Assembly: GCA_914767715.1 (NCBI GenBank)
Contig: OU612067.1
Span: 15,443,001 to 15,507,000, forward strand
Length of the DNA: 64,000 nucleotides
Origin: Membranipora membranacea
Taxonomy: Eukaryota; Bryozoa; Gymnolaemata; Cheilostomatida; Membraniporidae
Direction: 5' to 3'
Below, piece after piece: positions 57,591 through 64,000 of this stretch. Position 1 is the first letter of the stretch; every line of letters begins with the position of its first letter. The notes beneath the pieces are model-generated. The model saw only the letters and a list, made by a program, of their open reading frames with translations. It did not search any database and was not told where the DNA came from. Made by a program: the position numbers and the translations under genes.

Positions 57591-60500
57591 TCATGATTTT
57601 TTGAAAGCTACAAACGGACTGTGAGGGTATTGTAAAACGTAAATCTCAAATGAGTATAAATCCTGTAGCTGTTTTATGTCTCGTATATCGAGCGAGTCAT
57701 AGTATTCCTGATAGTGTTTTGACACCTGCTTTGCCTCAATTTTACGAATAGTGCTGTCTCGGACACCTTGCAGAAACTTGTCAGCATCATCTACGCCCAG
57801 CGTTGATAATATGTACGCGCCTTCTGGCATCATATTCTCGACTGCAACTGTAAAAAGCAAATAATGTCAGCCTGAGCAATTTTTAATCAATTAAGCAGCA
57901 ATGGATATAAATCAATATTAGTTTATTTTCTCAACAATTGATTATCAAAGCGAACAAATTTGTAGTATCGGAGAATTAATGACCTTCTGTTGTCTTTGCA
58001 AGACACCAATGTCGTACCGGTGTCAGACAGTGTTGACATTTGAAATGCTTCATCACACCGATATCAAGCCTACATTACTAAAATGTGTATCTCTGATCTT
58101 TTGAGGCAATTAAGTACGAGTACCTAATATGGACCCGCCTCTTATTAGTAAAATTGAACTCGGGTAGTCACACCAAACTCTTTGTGATGGTACTCATGCT
58201 AAACAAATAAGTTCACTCTCTACAGGTCAGAGATATACATGCAATAGGATATCACATCATCAGTGTGGTGCTTTCTCTATCTCCTTATATCACACAGCCA
58301 ACTTATACAAGTTTTGTCTATTTGCCAGCATTCGGAGTTTTTCCCCTTCAACTGACCAGGCCGCAAGCATAAAAGACCTGCAGCATGACAAGTGGACGGA
58401 GAGGTGCAAACCGGAATGCAGGCATACTGGATCAAACTGGATCTACAAACAAATCGCACTCCTAGGCATCATGGTCACACAACTATGTTTGTGCTAAATA
58501 TTTTTAAAAGTAATATCATAATTATTGTTACTATTATATTATTTCAAGAAAAAGTATTATAATGATATGATGCCTTACTTGCATAGTTGAAGCTCCCTTC
58601 ACACATACGGCATCGCTCTAGCCCTGGCATAGTGTGTATATTGTGCACACCTTTTCTCCAGTTGGCTAGTACACAGTCTTGTACAAATTTTCTAGAAGAA
58701 GATATACAATTTTTATATAATCTTACTGTGATTGTCTAGACCAGGGAGGGTGGGATATCTCCCACCCTCCCTGTCTAGACCTAGTTTGATCCAGTTTGCC
58801 TACACTCGGAGTTGCTCCCCCTCCACTGATAAGTCGCAGGAGGAGGAGGGAGCAACTGGAAAGCAGGCAAGAAGGGATCAAACTTGGTCAAGTGATTGTC
58901 AGCAGTTCAATGAGGGTGAACATCGAAAGATTCAATTTATATGACATAATCTGCTAACTTAGCTTGGATGTCCGCTATAAAAATCCACATGTCAAATCCA
59001 TTTACCAGATTCATGCCAAGTAGGGTTGACTCTAGGAGCAGTTAATTTAGTTTGGCGAACAAATGAGCAACAATAATAACTTTGACTTCAAACCAAAGCG
59101 TATTCGGTTTCTCTTACGCGTAATCAAGAATTAAAATAATCAATTATAAAATAAGCTAAGGTCAACATGCAAGACAAAAAATCACATGATCAGGTTTAAA
59201 TTTTCTTAATCAAGGTGAAATCCTGTGAGAAACTCCCAAACCAAACATTCAATAGAAATGTTGTAAACCTACTCAAAGTCTTATCCCGCAATTAGCAGTG
59301 AATATAAGTGAGTGAGGTAATTTTGAGTGATGTAATTTTGTAGTTAAGTTTTAATGCACTGTCACTAGGTAAAAGCTGACTTGTTTGTAAATAATAAAAT
59401 TGATTATTAATAATCAGTGTAAAATCCCATACACAGTTGAGAGCTACTGTGTAAGGGGATTTTACATTGATTACTAATAATCAATCTTATCACAAAAGAA
59501 CAAGTAGTGCTTTAACCTATTGTTATAGGGAGACATCATCACAATAATCTGTTCTAATCCCTATAATCTGTTGATTTAAACTCACTCGGTTGCTTCATTT
59601 ATGCAATAAGTAAACGCATCCAAATTCAGATGGTTGCAGCAATATGGAGGCAAGTGACTGAGTGCAAATGTAACCAGACTTTGAGATGGCAAACACATTA
59701 TATTACACCGCATGTAACAGAGAGACTGGTAAAGAGAATGTAAAAATGTGAGCAAATTGTAGGATTTTCGACATTTTGTGGAAGTTATCCAACTGCAGAA
59801 AAAAGGATGATAACTCCTACAATAATATAACCTCACCCAATTCAGGACCTATACCTTTTTGATACCAGCTTGTAAATTGCAATCAAATCCCCCTTAAAGC
59901 CACCCGCGCCAAATGTTAATGAGCAACTATGCCCGCTACGGGAGAATAATTATCAGTGAATTCAAGTTAGATTTCAGGCTAATAATATTAATCCACTAAT
60001 CAATAAATTAGGGGTTCATAGATATGATCTGCAAACAAAATTTTATCCTATAGTGGTGGTTCTCTGCTGATCTGCACTTATACACAGACATCGTTACTTC
60101 ACTAGTGAATATCTGAACGTGAGAGTTAGTTTAGTACGAGCAGTGGTGGAAATGGAAAAACTTAAGTGCCTATACACCAAACATTGAGATCAATCCATCG
60201 CGTAGCGTTGGCTGGCCGCTCAGCGGCGCAGCACGCTGCTGGGTGGGTCTGGGAGGGGCGCAGCGCCCTCCCGGGACGAGGGTGCGGGGGTTCTTTCCCG
60301 AGGATTTTTTTGATACTTGTGCCCTAATTACAGTGTTTCTGGTGTATCTGCAGTCAGCAATTCAATGATGCAATAGACTAGTAAATAGTGCTGCCTATGG
60401 CATTGAGACTTTGGGCTGGAGCAAACAGTAAAGTAAAAGTAAACAAACCCTACAATACAACATACAAAGTGCACAGCAGTGATATGTGATAAGTGCCTAT

Positions 60501-62835
60501 ACACTCATTGAAGGTGTATAGGCATTGATGTGAACTTCCTTTACACCGTATAGGGCCGTATAGGCCCATTTCCACCACTGAGTACGAGTACATAACATGT
60601 ACCCACCCCTAATTAGTAAAGTTGAACTCGGGTCGTTACACCAAATTCATTGTGATGGTACTCATGCTAAGTGAATAGACACTCTCTATCGATCAGAGAT
60701 ATCATGTGATCAGTGTGCTACACTTACCTGAATGTAGGCTGAGATTTTATAGAATACGGGGGACAGAAGTGATGTCTCTCTTTGATCCAAGAGAAAGATG
60801 AGAACTTCTCTAAGTACGTACTGACGAGACGGTGCCATGGATTCCTAATCGTTGTGAAGTTTAGCTGCAAAATATCGAAGAATTTAATTAATCAATGTAT
60901 GTTGTACCCTAAAAAAGCCACTATAAGTCTGGGATTTTTGAACATGATCAGATAGGATGGTGGAGGATAGCTCTTCAAGGCCTCCATAATGCCTACCGTA
61001 CAATATCTCAAAATCTTTTTATTTTGTAAATGTAACATGCTATCTATTTTTTGTGTCACACTACATTTTTGAATGTCTTTACTTATACTCATGTCAAACT
61101 TCTCCATTATAAACCCCATAGTTTCTGTCAGAGTTGCAGTAAATTCTAATCTTATCTAATTTCTTAAAAAATAGATAGCATCAGTCTCATGCATACAGTC
61201 ATTCCTGGTAGGCAATTAACATGACAAATCGAATCTCAAAATTAATGTTAGATGTATGAGGGTATGAATTATGCCTTGCGTAAGATGAGGATGAAGGCCT
61301 CAGCATGTTTAAGTAATAATTAAAGGAAGTGGGAGTTGAATGATTCGCATATCCTCTGCATTGTCTCAGCCCTTAGTCTTGGCGATATCCAAACCCAACG
61401 CCGCCAAAACCCACCTCCCCAATTATCAAGGCTTCATGATTTCCTGTCATCACACACCGAAAGCCGTATGCCTAACCACAATTATGTCAACCTTTGTGTT
61501 CTAGTGCCTTCTCTGTCCCTACAGCATGAAGATTTTTGCCCATTAAATTTATTGACCTGACCATGATGGGTTCATGTACTAGGAGTTAAGATTATAAATT
61601 TCCTTTGTGTGAGCTTCCTCTTCAACACCCAATAACATCGGTTATTACAATATGTAGGGTAAAATATACCTTTTTTATCTTCATACTTATATAACATTCA
61701 TGAGGCGTTAAATGCAAAAGTGCAAAATGGATGACAAGTATCTGCACTAGAACTAATTAGCCTTGTCACGTGCCTACTTTTAAAAGGAGGCACGTGACAA
61801 GGCTAGCATGTGATGCCTTAGCTGTGTGATTTGGCGTGGAGAGTTTACTGTCAAGGCAAAACGTACTAGTATAAGTTTATAGACCACATGGATTTGTGCA
61901 CATTCAGGTTGCTATCACAACGGGACGCATATTATCATCATGACTTTCAGAATCAGAACATAGCGTCAGCAGAGCAGGTTTCCATCGGTATGCAGTTTGA
62001 TACATGGGAACAAAAGGCGTGTCACCTTCAAACCTTTACAGCAGGAAGTTTTCTTGTCACATGGCTACTTTCTTTGTTTTGGGGAAAAAACAAAAAAGAA
62101 GCCACGTAAAAATTGCTATCAAAGTCTACAAATTGAGCCATATCAATATAGAGATTTAAAACTACTTACTGACAGGCCGCTTTCAAGAAGTGCTGCTTTT
62201 TCGTTTTGACTAAGGGCCTTAAGAACATGCCTCCAGAATGTGCTCCCAGCCTTCGCATGGCAGCAGTAATTCATCGCTGTAATGTGGGGCATTCTGACAG
62301 CAATTCTTCTTTTCCACACATTTCGGACGCCATCAAAAGATTTACAGCGGCTGATTATGTTTTGCATTCTTTGTGTCAGCAGTTCTTGTAAATCTGGATT
62401 TTTATACCAATCTGGCTCCCAATACTCCAGCCCAACCTCTGGGTCGTGATACTTTACAAAATCATCCTCGTTATACATCTGTGTATTCTGAGCTAGTAAA
62501 AACGATCCTTGGTCCTCTTGATGTTTAGAGCTCCAATAGTCCAACAGAATTTTATTCACTTCTGATCGTGATGAAAGGTTTTGTGCTCCATAATTGTCCT
62601 GGGAGAATTCTTGAGTTGTTCTCCATGGTCCGTTTATTAGCAACCTGTCGGAGGTTGTTGCCGAGGTTGTCTCCTGTTGCTCATCGAAATGAGTGCTCTC
62701 GTAGGCATAGGGGCTAAAATCCAACTTCTTCTGTGTCAGAAGATCCTGGTTATTTGGTGTGTGCATAAGAAAAATAGCACAAACGGTAGTCACAGCAAGC
62801 GCAATAGGAACAGCAAGTTTTTTAACGTTGTTCAT
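57591..62835 (-). CDS. Carbohydrate sulfotransferase C (CHST8-14 type), 390 aa
   Basis: Exons 62835-62170, 60864-60728, 58691-58579 and 57847-57591. The N-terminus has a signal anchor (LAVPIALAVTTVCAIFLMH). The PAPS loop reads CHAKAGSTFWRHV and the 3'-phosphate site RNPWHRLVSTYLEKF. Exon 3 gives CRMC-x-x-x-FNYA, and exon 4 LQDLYSFEIYVLQYPHSP. Longer introns than in A and B are explained by insertions: an hAT-like element in intron 2, plus two CTAGATCAAG MITE copies. It is the most upstream of the three in transcription order. The substrate is unknown. Confidence 0.87.
58112..58270. repeat. Dispersed 150-bp repeat, copy 1
   Basis: AGTACGAGTACCTAATATGG and the following 150 bases match 60581-60722 in direct orientation (shared TTGAACTCGGGT and GTGATGGTACTCATGCTAA). 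Both copies lie in introns of sulfotransferase C. Confidence 0.7.
58306..58446. mobile_element. CTAGATCAAG MITE family, copy 5
   Basis: TATTTGCCAGCATTCGGAG pairs with GGAATGCAGGCATACTGGAT; the centre is longer than in other copies. Confidence 0.65.
58742..58890. mobile_element. Short palindrome plus CTAGATCAAG MITE copy 6
   Basis: The palindrome CAGGGAGGGTGGGATATC (58742-58773) is followed directly by CTAGACCTAGTTTGATCC...CTCGGAGTTGCTCC and its inverted arm GGGAGCAACTGGA...GATCAAACTTGG. Confidence 0.7.
59398..59486. repeat. Inverted repeat with 35-base arms
   Basis: GATTATTAATAATCAGTGTA...ACACAGT faces ACTGTGTAAGGGGATTTTAC...TAATAATC across eight bases. It could be a small MITE or a structured RNA element; nothing else supports the latter. 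Confidence 0.7.
60141..60580. mobile_element. hAT-like non-autonomous element with 8-bp target duplication
   Basis: The ends are CAGTGGTGGAAATGG and its inverted CCATTTCCACCACTG. The 8-base AGTACGAG is repeated on both sides (60133-60140 and 60581-60588). Ends starting CAGTG with 8-bp duplications are typical of hAT transposons. The inside has a GC-rich block at 60200-60300, unlike the AT-rich surroundings, and no transposase. Confidence 0.85.
60581..60722. repeat. Dispersed 150-bp repeat, copy 2
   Basis: Direct-orientation partner of 58112-58270. It begins right at the hAT-like insertion point and ends just before the sulfotransferase C exon at 60728. Confidence 0.7.
61758..61805. repeat. 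GCCTTGTCAC palindromic element, near-perfect copy
   Basis: TAGCCTTGTCACGTGCCTAC faces GGAGGCACGTGACAAGGCTA with a short TTTTAAAA centre. A weak relative (CTTGTCACATGGCTAC...AGAAGCCACGT) lies at 62055-62108. Confidence 0.8.
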
Positions 62836-64000
62836 AGCTAATTTAATTTTGTCTAAATCAGTGTAACATTTTTGCTTTAGTCACCAACCAAGTAAGAAGA
62901 TACAAACCATATATAAGTAATGGCAACACTGTACTAAGCTGCCTCTGATTATGTGTACTAAACCCAGAGCAAACACTCAACAACCAGAGATGCCTATTGC
63001 CTAACGGCTATCACTGGACTGGACTGCTTAATTGCTTCCAGTCGTAATTGTGGGGGTAGGCAGTTGCAAATCCAGTTACTTACTAACAAAGATTTTATCA
63101 TTGTTACATAATAAGCAGCTTGCATTATAATTAACTCCATTTGTTTAACAAACACAAGCTTATCTTATTTATGTCTGGATTTCTGTATAGATAAGAATAG
63201 GGGTTAAAAAGGGGCGGAGCTTAGCGAACATATAAACAACTCGCCAGGAAAAGGGCTGCTTACCAGATAACTGATTATAGTATTTTAATAACCAGAGGTT
63301 TCACAGAGCAATGAACTCCCTCTTCATTGCACAGAGGAAAAGTCCCTTATAGCAGGCCATTGCAGAGCTTTTGTACTTCACAATCACGTTCAAAGTTCTT
63401 AATCATGATAAATAAAAATCTCAGGATTGATGAAATGAAACCTGCTTGCAGTACAAGCATCGAAAGTATCAAGACATAACACCTTAGCAGAAAAGAGAAA
63501 TGCCGTATTTTCACACTGGCTGGCGATGATCCTTGGGAGCATAGGCAAGCTGGCCTAAATAACCTCGTACTTCAAACGATTCAAACATCATGACTGTGTA
63601 ACGTAAGATCACATGCCCTGGGGTGTTGGCTGCTGACTAAACTATTTGTAATATGTCCATGCAACATCAAAACTGCTGATTGATTTATAACACTGGTCTA
63701 ATCATGGCATAATTAGTTGCTTGGGCAGCTTGGCATTTAAGTGACAAAAACCACATTCGAATACCATCAGATCAATATTTGTGGATGTCTTTAGTAAAAG
63801 CGTTGGTTACGCTATTGCTAGACATTTTTGCTCTGTAGAAGAAATGATGCCTAGAAATGTTTGATTACTTATAAACTTAAACTTCAGGTAGAGGTAGACA
63901 AAGGTAGAGGTATTACATAAAAGCGATCGGTCGATGATAAAAACAAACATTCAAACCTCACCAAATCTCAAGCACTTATCTTAAAAAGTGATGTAGTTTC
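62836..64000. other. Right-end intergenic stretch
   Basis: Upstream of sulfotransferase C. It is AT-rich, with no long open frame or recognisable exon. The promoter of sulfotransferase C should be here, but no core element stands out. Confidence 0.4.

Noticed and set aside
1-64000. CRISPR arrays, bacterial operons, rRNA genes
   Set aside because: None seen; the spliced genes show that this is animal nuclear DNA.

Overview
This window is nuclear DNA from an invertebrate animal. It has spliced genes with GT/AG introns of a few hundred bases, AT-rich intergenic DNA, and many short inverted-repeat (MITE-like) and SINE-like elements. An ETO/MTG (RUNX1T1-type) corepressor with all four NHR domains points to Metazoa. 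No single feature fixes the phylum; a sponge or another early-branching or marine invertebrate is possible, but that is inference.

Layout. (1) 1-3.4 kb: a decayed retroelement ORF on the minus strand, then the last four coding exons of a plus-strand CCP (sushi) membrane receptor whose tail is rich in tyrosine motifs. (2) 3.4-9.1 kb: a repeat-rich stretch with a tandem duplication, a SINE-like sequence, two adjoining inverted-repeat elements, an unidentified short spliced gene, and inverted pseudo-exons. (3) 9.1-20.4 kb: a complete minus-strand TBL3/UTP13 gene (18 coding exons, about 807 aa). Its 3.4-kb intron holds a plus-strand gene for a small single-pass membrane protein with an ITIM-like motif, whose relics make up the pseudo-exons near 6.7-7.7 kb and 14.6 kb. 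(4) 20.8-30.1 kb: a plus-strand DEK gene (13 coding exons, about 706 aa), head-to-head with TBL3 across about 390 bp. (5) 30.1-35.9 kb: a gene-poor stretch with a few exon-like segments of uncertain ownership. (6) 35.9-46.8 kb: a plus-strand RUNX1T1/CBFA2T/Nervy homologue (11 coding exons, about 662 aa; TAFH/NHR1, NHR2, NHR3, MYND). (7) 47.7-62.8 kb: three head-to-tail minus-strand carbohydrate sulfotransferase genes, each with four exons and the same intron phases, separated and invaded by mobile elements. (8) 62.8-64 kb: no gene recognised.

Functions. TBL3 (small-subunit processome), DEK (chromatin) and the ETO-family corepressor are housekeeping or regulatory nuclear proteins. The accessory content is the two small tyrosine-motif membrane proteins on the left and the sulfotransferase array on the right. 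Exon joins were chosen so that reading phases agree across every junction. Summed coding lengths are multiples of three for DEK, ETO, the nested gene and all three sulfotransferases. For TBL3 one exon coordinate near 19155-19302 may be off by one base. The most unusual structures are the nested receptor-like gene with its inverted relics, a TTAA element nested in a palindromic element, and an hAT-like element with an 8-bp target duplication and a paralogous empty site.
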